Source: Verrucomicrobiaceae bacterium (GTDB lineage Bacteria; Verrucomicrobiota; Verrucomicrobiia; Verrucomicrobiales; Verrucomicrobiaceae). From it: 55,805 nucleotides of DNA. Within the stretch, counting starts at the first letter, position 1, and every line of letters starts with the position of its first letter. A model generated the notes under the pieces. It saw nothing but the letters and a program-made list of their open reading frames with translations. It was not told the DNA's origin and searched no databases. The stretch is from NCBI GenBank assembly GCA_016795365.1, contig JAEUHN010000025.1, positions 1 to 55,805 on the forward strand, in the 5' to 3' direction. Position numbers and translations under genes: made by a program. Below, piece after piece: positions 26,270 to 34,642 of this stretch.

Positions 26270-27663
26270 AACATATCCTAACCATCCTCTTCGCCACCAC
26301 TGCGATAGCTGCGCCCGTCAGCCATCAGGTGGATGAGCACCTGCGCTTGGTGGCGAGTGACTATGGTGGTGGCAACACCACCGCCACCACGCTTGATGCC
26401 TCGGGCAATGTGCTCTCCATCGCCGTTCGGGCCTCCACCAGCCCAGGAGGTCTTTTTGATCGTGATAACGATGGAATGCGTGACTTGTGGGAGATTCAGC
26501 GCTTTGGCTCCATCGCTCTGGGCAATCCCGCATCCGATGCGGATGGAGATGGCATGAATAACCTAGTCGAGCACGCCCTGGCTACCGATCCTCAGCAAGC
26601 CAGTGCTTTGCCCAGCCATGCCGTGGTTGCCAACCGCCTGCAGCTCTCCTTTACACTGCGTCTCGATGCCGTGAATCTGCGCTACGACATCGAGGCGCTG
26701 TCCGCCGCCTCCAACCAATGGGATGTCATCGCGACAGGCATCAACAGCGATGCCTGGTCAGTGACCAACCCGAGCTTCACGGTGAACGAGTCGGCCACGG
26801 CCACCGCCTTCAATGTCACGGCTTCCATTGCCATCGTCCAGCCCATGCCCTACACGCGGATGCGGGTCAAAATCACCGGCCCCACGCTGTCAGCCTTCAC
26901 CGCCACAGACGATGCCGGCATTCAGCCACGCTTCACCGCTTACAGCGTCAACCAGGCAGCCGCAGAAACCACGTCGCGCACCGTGACCCTCTCCCACACA
27001 CTGTCGACCGACGGAGCCCCCACACCCACCGATTACCGCGCCAGCGAAGACCCCACTTTTACCGGTGCTGCCTGGCAGAGCTACACAGCCAGCCCGTCCT
27101 TCCTCCTGAGTTCCGGCAACGGCACCAAGACCGTCTATTTCCAAACCCGCTTCCTCACCCAACTCTCCGCCGTGAGTCAGGATACCATCACACTGAATAT
27201 GCCCCCGTTTGCGACTTGGAAGGACGACTATTTCGGCACGTCCACCACCAACACCGGCAACACGCAAGACTTCGATGGTGACGGCATTCCCAATATTTCA
27301 GAGTTTGCCTTTGGCACACTGCCCAACAGCAATGCCAGCGGGCCTGCGGTCTTGCAATACACCGGGACATTCGCCGGAGGCGGAGCCATTACAGCCACAG
27401 GGCAGCCGATCACTGCCTTTGAAAGCGTTCCGAATGGCGTGGACTTCCGTGCGCTGTTTGTCCGCCGCCCTGACTATGTGACGGCTGGTCTGACTTACAC
27501 ACCGCAGTTCAGCGCCAACTTGGTCACCTGGCAAAACAGCACAGCTGCGCCCGTGGTGCTGAGCGACAATGGCATTTATCAGATCGTGAGTGTGCCCTAC
27601 CCTACTTTCATCGCTGGCAAGAAGGCCCGCTTTTTCCGAGTCAGCGTCTCCATCGCACCATGA
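26266..27663 (+). CDS. Exported protein with thrombospondin type 3-like motifs
   Basis: A 465-residue protein starting with a clear signal peptide (MKHILTILFATTAIAAPVS). Two calcium-loop motifs are present: DRDNDGMRDLWEIQRFG...DADGDGMNNLVEHAL (about 66-108) and DFDGDGIPNISEFAFGTLP (about 325-343). The second is a short C-terminal form common in exported Verrucomicrobia proteins. The rest is beta-rich Ser/Thr-rich sequence with no enzyme motif. It is coupled to the RHS gene upstream and the PEP-CTERM gene downstream by ATGA overlaps, so all three exported proteins are made from one mRNA. The RHS-plus-calcium-repeat pairing recurs at the left end of the window. Confidence 0.8.
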   Translation: MKHILTILFATTAIAAPVSHQVDEHLRLVASDYGGGNTTATTLDASGNVLSIAVRASTSPGGLFDRDNDGMRDLWEIQRFGSIALGNPASDADGDGMNNLVEHALATDPQQASALPSHAVVANRLQLSFTLRLDAVNLRYDIEALSAASNQWDVIATGINSDAWSVTNPSFTVNESATATAFNVTASIAIVQPMPYTRMRVKITGPTLSAFTATDDAGIQPRFTAYSVNQAAAETTSRTVTLSHTLSTDGAPTPTDYRASEDPTFTGAAWQSYTASPSFLLSSGNGTKTVYFQTRFLTQLSAVSQDTITLNMPPFATWKDDYFGTSTTNTGNTQDFDGDGIPNISEFAFGTLPNSNASGPAVLQYTGTFAGGGAITATGQPITAFESVPNGVDFRALFVRRPDYVTAGLTYTPQFSANLVTWQNSTAAPVVLSDNGIYQIVSVPYPTFIAGKKARFFRVSVSIAP

Positions 27664-28268
27664 GACACAAGATTGCAGCCTACGCTTTTGTCATGACGGT
27701 GCTCATCGCTTCGAATGGCTCTGCTGCGGTTGTTTACAGCGGCATCCGAGATGTCGCGGTGCCACTGACCTTTGATGGCATCTATCTGAACATCGTCACC
27801 TCTGCCACCAGCAGCGGAGAGCCGGGCAGTTGGGACACAGGCCCCTGGGTCAATCCCTTTTTCGGAGGCACCCAGATCGCTACCTCAGATCACTTTCGTT
27901 CCGTGATAACTGGCACCGACCAGATTGTGAATCTCGCCCATGGGACGGCCATCAATGGTTCCAACATCTTCGCTGCCGGGGCGAGCGGCAGCACAACCCA
28001 TGTGGGGAGTGGCATAGACCAGTTTCAAGTCGGTTCCCTGGGCTATCTCGGGTTTCAGATGGAAGCCTCTCCAGGTGGAACCACGCTCTACGGCTGGATG
28101 AGTCTCACCGTAAACAACGCCGGGTTTGGCTTCATACACGACTGGGCGTATGAAGACACTGGGGCGGAACTACTTGTGGGTCTTCTTACGATTCCTGAAC
28201 CTAGCCGCGCCATGCTCACGCTGCTTGGAAGCATGTTGGTCGCATTGAGGCGACGAAGGACAGCGTAA
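27660..28268 (+). CDS. PEP-CTERM-like exported protein
   Basis: A 202-residue protein with an N-terminal signal peptide (AYAFVMTVLIASNGSAAVV). The C-terminus has the PEP-CTERM layout: a Pro-Glu-Pro-like IPEPS, a hydrophobic helix (RAMLTLLGSMLVAL) and a terminal basic cluster (RRRRTA). PEP-CTERM tags are recognised by exosortase in bacteria that make extracellular polymers. The middle is Gly/Ser/Thr-rich with GYLGFQMEASPGGTTLYGWMSLTV, a segment seen in other PEP-CTERM proteins. It overlaps the upstream calcium-repeat gene by ATGA, so it belongs to the RHS operon. No exosortase gene is in the window, so it would be supplied by the host. Confidence 0.8.
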   Translation: MRHKIAAYAFVMTVLIASNGSAAVVYSGIRDVAVPLTFDGIYLNIVTSATSSGEPGSWDTGPWVNPFFGGTQIATSDHFRSVITGTDQIVNLAHGTAINGSNIFAAGASGSTTHVGSGIDQFQVGSLGYLGFQMEASPGGTTLYGWMSLTVNNAGFGFIHDWAYEDTGAELLVGLLTIPEPSRAMLTLLGSMLVALRRRRTA

Positions 28269-28290
28269 AGTCAGCTCAGCGTTATAAGTC

Positions 28291-28326
28291 CTACATTTGC
28301 CAATGTAGTTGTGCTTCTGGTATGCT
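28291..28326 (+). promoter_or_regulatory. Promoter with overlapping operator for the ArdC-like gene
   Basis: TTGCCA (28297-28302) and TATGCT (28321-28326) with an 18-bp spacer and TGG before the -10 (extended -10). The -35 box lies inside the perfect palindrome CTACATT-TGCC-AATGTAG (28291-28308), so a protein bound there would block RNA polymerase. Confidence 0.6.
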
Positions 28327-28427
28327 GAGTGCCGGAGCGCTTAGCACTCTGCGGCGGCTCGGAAATCGAAGGGCGGTTGTCAGCCTGAAGTCTGCCTCAT
28401 CAACGAGGTCGGCTTCTCCTGACAACC
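28327..28427 (+). ncRNA. Structured 5' leader of the ArdC-like gene
   Basis: Two hairpins precede the gene. GAGTGC (28327-28332) pairs with GCACTC (28344-28349). GGTTGTCAG (28375-28383) pairs with CTGACAACC (28419-28427), enclosing a second partly paired stem GAAG/CTTC and CCTC/GAGG with loop ATCAAC. The start codon is 19 bp after the second hairpin. The leader of about 110 nt contrasts with the nearly leaderless genes elsewhere. It could be a regulatory RNA, or a DNA structure used in transfer. Confidence 0.5.
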
Positions 28428-28445
28428 TCAAACCACGAAGCCCTC

Positions 28446-29375
28446 ATGAGCACCGCAGAGTCGCGCATTGATCCTTATCAAACTGTCACCAACCTCATCA
28501 TCGAACACCTGGAACGCGGCGTCGTTCCGTGGCGCTGCCCTTGGCAGCGTGAAGTCGGCATCCCTCGCAACTTCCACACTGGCAAAACCTACAACGGCGT
28601 GAATGTGCTGCTGCTTGGTCTGCGTCACATGGCTTCACCGTATTGGCTGACCTTTCGCCAGGCAAAGGAGCTTGGCGGTTGCGTCCGCAAAGGCGAGCAC
28701 GGCGCACATGTCCTCAAGGTCGGCGAATCGAAGTCCCCATCTTCAGAGGATGCGGCGAACGATGAGCCAGGCCCATCGCGGCGAAAGAAGCTCTTCCTTC
28801 GCGAATACACCGTGTTCAACGCGGTGCAGATCGAAGGCATCGACTTCCCTCCTGCCAATCCGATTCCGCAACTCCCTGCTAGTGAGCGGATCGCGGCAGC
28901 GGAGCAAGTCGTCAGCGAGATGCAGCTTCCACCCACTATCAAGGAAGGTATGAGCACCAGGGCTTGCTATCGCCAGTCCACCGACACGGTGCAGATGCCA
29001 GCCTTCGCTTCGTTCGAGAGCGCCGAGGCTTACTACCTCACGCTCTTTCACGAACTGGTTCATGCGACAGGACATCCTGATCGCCTGAATCGCGAGAGCC
29101 TCATCAAGCATGACGGGTTCGGAGGAAAGGTCTATTCCCAGGAAGAGCTCGTCGCCGAAATGGGCGCTGCCTTCCTGGGCATGGAAACGCACATCGTTCG
29201 CGATGCGCACGAGCAATCCGCTGCCTACCTGCAAGCCTGGCTCGAAGTGCTGCGTGTGAAAGAACACAAGCGCTGGATCATCCTCGCCGCCTCTCACGCC
29301 AGCAAAGCTGCCAGCTTCATTCTGGGCCGCACCACACGAACCCCTGCCAGCACCGAGACGATGGTGACCACTTGA
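28446..29375 (+). CDS. ardC: ArdC-like antirestriction / ssDNA-binding zinc peptidase
   Basis: A 309-residue protein. Residues about 8-105 match the N-terminal ArdC domain (VVPWRCPWQREVGIPRNFHTGKTYNGVNVLLLGLR, TFRQAKELGGCVRKGEHGAHV), which binds single-stranded DNA. Residues about 195-290 form a zinc metallopeptidase-like domain with HELVHATGH at 202-210 and a downstream Glu in EELVAEMGAAFLG. ArdC proteins protect incoming plasmid DNA from host restriction during transfer. The gene has its own promoter, operator-like palindrome and structured leader, and ends in a terminator. This suggests expression early after entry. A type I restriction subunit is encoded in the flanking host DNA at 53.3-55.8 kb. 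Confidence 0.88.
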   Translation: MSTAESRIDPYQTVTNLIIEHLERGVVPWRCPWQREVGIPRNFHTGKTYNGVNVLLLGLRHMASPYWLTFRQAKELGGCVRKGEHGAHVLKVGESKSPSSEDAANDEPGPSRRKKLFLREYTVFNAVQIEGIDFPPANPIPQLPASERIAAAEQVVSEMQLPPTIKEGMSTRACYRQSTDTVQMPAFASFESAEAYYLTLFHELVHATGHPDRLNRESLIKHDGFGGKVYSQEELVAEMGAAFLGMETHIVRDAHEQSAAYLQAWLEVLRVKEHKRWIILAASHASKAASFILGRTTRTPASTETMVTT

Positions 29376-29380
29376 ACCCC

Positions 29381-29409
29381 AAAGCCTCTCCACACCCTGG
29401 AGAGGCTTT
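29381..29409 (+). terminator. Terminator after the ArdC-like gene
   Basis: Perfect 11-bp arms AAAGCCTCTCC and GGAGAGGCTTT with the loop ACACCCT, beginning 5 bp after the stop codon. The following TTTGTTCG is only a weak U-tract. The next gene starts 20 bp later. Confidence 0.65.
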
Positions 29410-29429
29410 GTTCGTGATAGAATCAAGAC

Positions 29430-30392
29430 ATGGCTAACCAACAGCAGCGGCTCCCGCGCTTCACGCGTGCGCCTGATGCCGCTGGATCATTTCAATTCAC
29501 GCCGCGCGATCTAGAGATCCTGCGACATGTGGCCGAGCATCGGTTGATCAAATCCGAGTGGTTGATCAAGCTCGTGGGTGGCAGCAAGCAGCAGGTGCTT
29601 CGTCGGCTGCATCTGCTCTACCATCATGGCTATCTCGACCGGCCCCGCGCGCAGCTCGACTACTACCATGAAGGCGGATCACGCAGCATGGTCTATGGCC
29701 TCGCCTCTCGTGGCGCGGGGCGTCTTCGTCGTGATCTAAACATGCCCTTCGAGCGCATGGACTGGACAACACGCGGTAAACGCGTTGGCCGACTCTTCCT
29801 TGAGCACACGCTCATGGTCAGTGACTTCATGGCTTCACTGGAACTCGAATGCCGCACTCGCCCGGATGTGCAGCTCATTTATGGCGACGATCTCCCCAAG
29901 CCGGAGGGACGCGGCCATCGCCGGGAGCCGTTTCGCTGGACGGTTGATCTCCCCGGCAAGCGTCGTGTGGGTGTCGTGCCAGACAAGGTCTTCGCTCTCG
30001 ATACCACGCGCGCGGATGGTGTGGTCACACGCATGCACTACTTCCTCGAAGCCGACCGAGGCACCATGCCGATTGAGCGTCGTGATCTGCGGCAGAGCTG
30101 TGTATTGCGAAAGCTGAAGGCTTACGAGACGACTCATGCTTCGGTACGACATCGACACTTGTTGAGTGCACGGCAATTTCGCGTGCTGATGCTGATCGCT
30201 AGTAAAGATCGCCGCGAGCATGTGCGCACAGCGTTCAAGGCAAGGCCGTGGACTATAGTGATCGAGCCCGGCAATCTTGATCCGATCTTGGCCAGAACAG
30301 GATTGCGCCACACATCGCAGGGCTCGTTGTGCAAGCGCTGCGAGAGGAGTTCCTGCGTTGAAGTTCAAGTTGGAAGAAATGCAGCGTTATGA
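29430..30392 (+). CDS. Replication-relaxation family protein
   Basis: A 320-residue protein with a winged-helix N-terminus (FTPRDLEILRHVAEHRLIKSEWLIKLVGGSKQQVLRRLHLLYHHGYLDR) of the type found in plasmid replication-relaxation proteins. The pattern continues with YGLASRGAGRLRRDL, LEHTLMVSDFMASLELEC, VPDKVFAL and FLEADRGTMPIERRDLRQSCVLRKLKAYE, typical of the family. These proteins are tied to plasmid replication or mobilisation. The last 30 residues (LCKRCERSSCVEVQVGRNAAL) look unlike the rest and could reflect a recent boundary, since the next gene is on the opposite strand. TAGAAT at 29418-29423 could be a -10 box placed just before the ATG, implying another short-leader gene. Confidence 0.75.
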   Translation: MANQQQRLPRFTRAPDAAGSFQFTPRDLEILRHVAEHRLIKSEWLIKLVGGSKQQVLRRLHLLYHHGYLDRPRAQLDYYHEGGSRSMVYGLASRGAGRLRRDLNMPFERMDWTTRGKRVGRLFLEHTLMVSDFMASLELECRTRPDVQLIYGDDLPKPEGRGHRREPFRWTVDLPGKRRVGVVPDKVFALDTTRADGVVTRMHYFLEADRGTMPIERRDLRQSCVLRKLKAYETTHASVRHRHLLSARQFRVLMLIASKDRREHVRTAFKARPWTIVIEPGNLDPILARTGLRHTSQGSLCKRCERSSCVEVQVGRNAAL

Positions 30393-30436
30393 AAGCACCC
30401 TCTAAGGGAAGCTGAATATCAAAATGAATCTCTTAC

Positions 30437-31087
30437 TTATTTGATGAGCAAACCAAAGACTCGCACAAGCAAATTAGGAATCACAATGAGAACCAAAAAA
30501 GCTGAGAGTGACCCGATAAAATACGCCGGATTCTGGCGACAATAGCTTTTGGCGTCATAGACCATGAAGCCAAGGGAGTGCGACGCGTCGCTTGCCACCC
30601 CCAGAAACCCCAGAGCACCCATCAAGCCTGCGTAGCTCACAAATAGCGCGAGCGTCAATGGCACAATCCTCGGTAAAATGTTTGGGATTATGTGATGAAT
30701 TAGCACGCGCGGCATAGTAGCTCCAACAACACGAGCAGCTTGAACATACGGTGCATTGATCAAAGTGGAGACCTCATCCCAAAGAAATATGGCTATCGAG
30801 TTCCAAGTCATCGCTCCAAGCACAAGCGAGATAAGGAACTCGGACTTGATTTGTAGTGCGGAGAGGACGGCGAGCGGAGGTAAAATCGGCCCCATCGCGT
30901 CCATGACTCCAACCAGGGTAAGGGCGACTGGCGCAAACGATTTTTTGAAAACAATGCAAAAGAGTGCAACCAATGTTCCGATGATCATGGAAACTCCGAG
31001 TGCCAATGTGCAATGCCCAACTGTTCGGGCAGTCGCAATTGCGAGAGCCTGTAGCAAATTGTCACCGTATGGAGTTACAAGCATCAT
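30437..31087 (-). CDS. ABC transporter permease, oligopeptide (OppC/DppC) type
   Basis: A 216-residue membrane protein with about five hydrophobic segments. The permease inner loop is readable: VQAARVVGATMPRVLIHHIIPNILPRIVPLTLALFVSYAGLMGALGFLGVA carries the EAA-type motif that contacts the ATPase. It is last in a five-gene minus-strand operon and overlaps the other permease by 4 bp. It is shorter than usual OppC proteins (about 300) and lacks the extended N-terminal domain. No ATP-binding subunit gene is adjacent. Substrate unknown; the class usually moves peptides, nickel or opines. Confidence 0.8.
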   Translation of the reverse strand: MMLVTPYGDNLLQALAIATARTVGHCTLALGVSMIIGTLVALFCIVFKKSFAPVALTLVGVMDAMGPILPPLAVLSALQIKSEFLISLVLGAMTWNSIAIFLWDEVSTLINAPYVQAARVVGATMPRVLIHHIIPNILPRIVPLTLALFVSYAGLMGALGFLGVASDASHSLGFMVYDAKSYCRQNPAYFIGSLSAFLVLIVIPNLLVRVFGLLIK

Positions 31088-32022
31088 TGCGCCGGGAACC
31101 GTTTGTTAAATGCTGAGGCGGTTTGAGAAACTGCAATTAGCGGCATCGAAACAGCGAGTATCCACCCTGACGCGACGGGTTGGTCTCCACTTCGAACTGC
31201 ATCAGCCAAGACCGAGCCGATACCTGGACGATCAAAGGCCAGCTCACCAAATACTGTGCCGGTGACAACGGCCAATACTACTCGATTCGTCAAAGGCAGC
31301 ATTTGTTGAAGGATATTGGTCTGCAAAACGCTGCGTATGCGTTTCCACGGAAGCCCAATGCTCTCGTATGTGACAACAAATGGTCGATTGGCGACTGCTC
31401 TTGCTGTGTGTGCCGCGCCTACGAAAAGAATAACCGACGGCATCAATGCTACACTGACAATCAGCATAACATCAGAGACTTGGGACGGGACTACACCATT
31501 GAGTCCTCCCACTGCAAAGGCAAATGTCGATCCAACCGCCAACATCGAAGCGGTAGAAAACTGAGGCAAGAGCGCAACTGGTGCCACTTTGAGAACTAAC
31601 TGTTGGAATCCAGTCAGTGCACGGCAGCAATACCAGCGTGATGCTAACAGCATTGCGCATAGCGCGATGAGCAACGAAGCCGCTAAAACAGGCAGTGATG
31701 TGATAAACCTCTTAGCAAGGAGAGTTCCTACCGGGTAATCAGACTGTAGTGAATGACCAAGATCGAGAGTCAACAAATTGCCCAAACTGTTGATGTATCG
31801 AGAACTGGCCGAGCCTTGCAAACCGAGGCGACGTCTCGTTTCGCTGAGTGTATCTTTCTGAAGCGCAGATGATCCAAGTCTCGAATAGGCGGCATCAGGC
31901 AGCAGGTCAAAAACAAAAAACACCACTGCGTGCAAGAGCAAGCAAAGCGCTATCGCGCGAACTGCGCCAGCACCGAGAAGCTTGAGAAGCTCTCGGAAAT
32001 CATTGCTTCCGTATGATTCCAT
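31084..32022 (-). CDS. ABC transporter permease, oligopeptide (OppB/DppB) type
   Basis: A membrane protein of about 312 residues from ATG 32022 (ATG 32046 also possible). The start region matches OppB-like permeases: an N-terminal helix (AIALCLLLHAVVFFVFDLLPDAAYSRL), then RRRLGLQGSASSRYINSLGNLLTLDLGHSLQSDYPVGTLLAKRF, which is the family pattern GLD.P...Y..WL...L.GDLG.S. Several further transmembrane segments follow. YESIGLPWKRIRSVLQTNILQQMLPL is the EAA-type loop. Its start overlaps the end of the substrate-binding protein gene by 23 bp, and its end overlaps the other permease by 4 bp. Together these form an import or export channel lacking an own ATPase gene. Confidence 0.82.
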   Translation of the reverse strand: MESYGSNDFRELLKLLGAGAVRAIALCLLLHAVVFFVFDLLPDAAYSRLGSSALQKDTLSETRRRLGLQGSASSRYINSLGNLLTLDLGHSLQSDYPVGTLLAKRFITSLPVLAASLLIALCAMLLASRWYCCRALTGFQQLVLKVAPVALLPQFSTASMLAVGSTFAFAVGGLNGVVPSQVSDVMLIVSVALMPSVILFVGAAHTARAVANRPFVVTYESIGLPWKRIRSVLQTNILQQMLPLTNRVVLAVVTGTVFGELAFDRPGIGSVLADAVRSGDQPVASGWILAVSMPLIAVSQTASAFNKRFPAQ

Positions 32023-33562
32023 TGATTGGAGTTCCGTTAGCGTCAAAGGCGGGCAGCGTTGATTCCGAGTGGATCACGACGGCCTTGCGCGACATTAAAG
32101 GAACCCAACTCTGTTGGTGCTCATCAATGAGGCTCACCACTTTGCTGAAGGCTTCCGCCCTGAGCGAATCGTCTGGGACACCGCGTGCTTGGCCTAGAGC
32201 TGCGCTGATGTCATCGCGAGCTTCACCAAAAGCCGAAAGAGGAGCAGCTTTATCGAAAAACGAGCACCATGCATAAGGGCCGCTCGATGGCACCTGCAAT
32301 TCAATCCAAAACAACATGAGATCGAAATCCTTCTTAATTAGCTTTTCGATCAGCTTGCCCAAATCGACGAACTCAGCGTCAATCTCAAGACCACTTGCAT
32401 TGAGTTGCTTTTGAACTGCGACAGCAAGTTGTCTCGAAGCGGAGTCATTGGCAGCAACGAGAGTTAATTTTCGCGGAGGGCTCGGCTCAATAGCTGAGGG
32501 TGGCGCAAGCGCAGCAAGCGGCTTAGCTCCTGTGATCGGAGGTGCTATAGACGCGGTAGCCTCAGCGCTTCCAGCAGGATAAAGTTCCGTCACAAGTTTC
32601 GCGCGATCTAGTTTGGCCGAGAGTTGAGCCAACACATTTCTTCTGTCTTGAGCGGCGATACCAACAAGTTTTTGAGACGACCAGTTGCAAATCAAATAGT
32701 TCAGTTCATTGGCCGGATACACACTCACTTTCCCAGGCACGTCTTTTCGTGCCCGTAGTTTGCCACCAACTGATGTTGTGACCTCAGAGATCATCGGCCC
32801 ACGGAGCCGGAGAATGTCAATTGAGCCAGACCGATACCCTTGAATCCGAGCTTGATCATCAGAGACGACGCGGAATGTCAATTGCGCTGGCTTTGAGTCA
32901 TCCTTTGACTTCAAACGACAGTTGAAGAGTCCAGGCTCAAACCCATCTGGGATATAAGGGCCGCAGCCCATCACCTGCACTCCGAAAGGTTGCGGTGGCA
33001 ATTCGCCTGTGCCTGCTTTCACGATGCCGACACTGAGATTGCATAACATGAGCCGAGCATCGGGTTCGGGTGCGTCAAACTGCAATTTCACCGTTGTGGG
33101 GGCCGCTTCGGTGAGACCAGAAATGTGCTCTGTCTTTTTCTCATCGAACTCTTTGATGCCTTTAACTCGGTCGAGAATCCAACGATGGAGATTTGCAGAC
33201 CGACGGTAGCGTTCGATGGAATAGATAACATCTGATGGATGAACAGCCGATCCGTCCCAAAAACTAGCTTGTGGCGAAAGCGAGATTGTGAGCGACATCG
33301 CATCACTCCCCATCACTATTTTACTAGCGACCATGGGCACAAAGTTCCCATCACCAGATACCCAGGCCAGTGGTGAATGGACGGCAGTGGCCACCATTGA
33401 GCTATGAACATCCGTCACCCCCACCGGATCAACGGTGGCTGGATTGCCTTCAAGAGCAATGGTTGTGGCTGATAATTTGGTAGAGGATGGCTGATGTGAA
33501 GACCACCACCAAAAAGATACCGATGCGGCGATGAGTGCGAGAATGAAAGTAGTGCGTTTCAT
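32000..33562 (-). CDS. Extracellular solute-binding protein, family 5
   Basis: A 520-residue protein with an uncleaved or signal-anchor-like N-terminus (TFILALIAASVSFWWWSSHQ) and no lipobox Cys. The body follows the family 5 peptide-binding pattern: NPATVDPVGVTDVHSSMVATAVHSPLAW, VPMVASKIVMGSDAMSLTISLSPQASFWDGSAVHPSDVIYSIERY, and later DLMLFWIELQVPSSGPYAWCSFFD. Such proteins deliver oligopeptides, nickel or peptide-like compounds to Opp/Dpp-type permeases. It sits between the radical-SAM-like gene (12 bp upstream) and the two permeases. The operon suggests it binds a peptide or modified amino acid linked to that enzyme. Confidence 0.82.
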   Translation of the reverse strand: MKRTTFILALIAASVSFWWWSSHQPSSTKLSATTIALEGNPATVDPVGVTDVHSSMVATAVHSPLAWVSGDGNFVPMVASKIVMGSDAMSLTISLSPQASFWDGSAVHPSDVIYSIERYRRSANLHRWILDRVKGIKEFDEKKTEHISGLTEAAPTTVKLQFDAPEPDARLMLCNLSVGIVKAGTGELPPQPFGVQVMGCGPYIPDGFEPGLFNCRLKSKDDSKPAQLTFRVVSDDQARIQGYRSGSIDILRLRGPMISEVTTSVGGKLRARKDVPGKVSVYPANELNYLICNWSSQKLVGIAAQDRRNVLAQLSAKLDRAKLVTELYPAGSAEATASIAPPITGAKPLAALAPPSAIEPSPPRKLTLVAANDSASRQLAVAVQKQLNASGLEIDAEFVDLGKLIEKLIKKDFDLMLFWIELQVPSSGPYAWCSFFDKAAPLSAFGEARDDISAALGQARGVPDDSLRAEAFSKVVSLIDEHQQSWVPLMSRKAVVIHSESTLPAFDANGTPINGIIRKQ

Positions 33563-33574
33563 GTTGGTGGAAGG

Positions 33575-34636
33575 TTAAGCAGCTACCTGAAAAGATCGTG
33601 TAATCGTATGCTGTTGCGCATCAGCATCTGGCTTCTCGGATGCGATTCGCTCTTGCCTCATTCTTTCCAGTGCATCATCAACATCGGAGTAGGATCTAAA
33701 GGTGCCATAGCGCCCAGCTCGGACTCCCAGCGTCGCAAATTGTTGGCGGGACAAAAGCTCACCGTCATAGCGCATTCGGATAAAGTAACCCGGTCGCGGA
33801 GTCCTTGCGAACAGCCATACCCCATTGGGCAGGAGAACTTCAATGCGCCAGACATTTGTGTTTATTATGTTCCAGCGCGTCTCACCAACTAGCCGCCTCA
33901 AGGAATCCGGGTCAGTTTCCACGACGACGCGAGCGGCGACATCAGTCAGCTTGCCGAGCCGGAGAACAAGCCGCTCAAGCGTCCCCTCGGATACGACAGA
34001 GTGCATACTCAGTCCTCTTGGCACCATCAGTGGGCAAACGGCCCACTGATCAATTGCATAGTCCTGAAGGCGGGTTGCAAGGGATACCACCGCTTCAAGC
34101 GTCTCAGCGGTGAAAGTCGTATTCACGGCAACAGCCTTGGTGCCGCCACTTGTTCGTCCACTAACCGCCGCGTCGAGCACGCGCAGTGGATCACCAGCAC
34201 GAAGGCCAGAACCTTCAACATCCACACTCAACGCAAGCCAGCATAAAGGCGCTTGATCAAACTTTGGCAACCATTGCTGGATACCAGGAAGAGAGGCAGA
34301 AATTACCCCCAGTGAAGCTGGCCTCTCGACTTCTGGTGTTGCATGAAATGCTCTTGCAATTTCGAGCAACAGTTCAGGGGTCTCAAAAGGTTCTTTGCCG
34401 GGAATTGCGAGGTGCCTAACAATATCACCTCGCGCCACAAAAGCACGAGCAGCAGCCAGCACGGATGCAGATGGAATACGTGCATGGTCAACATGAACGC
34501 TGTTCAAGTAGCACGTTTCCCCACACGCTGCTGTGAATGCGCAGCGATCATTGATTTCAAGGTTGACCAACACCTCCTGCGTCGCTTTTGGCGGGCATGT
34601 GATGGATTCAAGGGACATTTCAGCGCCGAGTGCCAT
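33575..34636 (-). CDS. Radical-SAM-like protein with atypical cysteine spacing
   Basis: A 353-residue protein. After VLVNLEINDR come C32-AFTAA-C38-GET-C42, a CX5CX3C cluster where the classical radical-SAM motif is CX3CX2C. Downstream VRHLAIPGKEPFETPELLLEIARAF resembles the GGE(P) SAM-binding strand with GKEP, and LPNGVWLF, NTTFTAETLEAVVSLATRL and WAVCPLMVPRGLS fit later strands of a partial TIM barrel. Radical SAM enzymes modify peptides, cofactors and RNA. Here it lies directly before a peptide-type transporter and 6 bp after an unknown protein. This suggests peptide or small-molecule modification coupled to transport. The assignment rests on local motifs and could be wrong given the cysteine spacing. 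Confidence 0.55.
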   Translation of the reverse strand: MALGAEMSLESITCPPKATQEVLVNLEINDRCAFTAACGETCYLNSVHVDHARIPSASVLAAARAFVARGDIVRHLAIPGKEPFETPELLLEIARAFHATPEVERPASLGVISASLPGIQQWLPKFDQAPLCWLALSVDVEGSGLRAGDPLRVLDAAVSGRTSGGTKAVAVNTTFTAETLEAVVSLATRLQDYAIDQWAVCPLMVPRGLSMHSVVSEGTLERLVLRLGKLTDVAARVVVETDPDSLRRLVGETRWNIINTNVWRIEVLLPNGVWLFARTPRPGYFIRMRYDGELLSRQQFATLGVRAGRYGTFRSYSDVDDALERMRQERIASEKPDADAQQHTITRSFQVAA

Positions 34637-34642
34637 ACTTTG

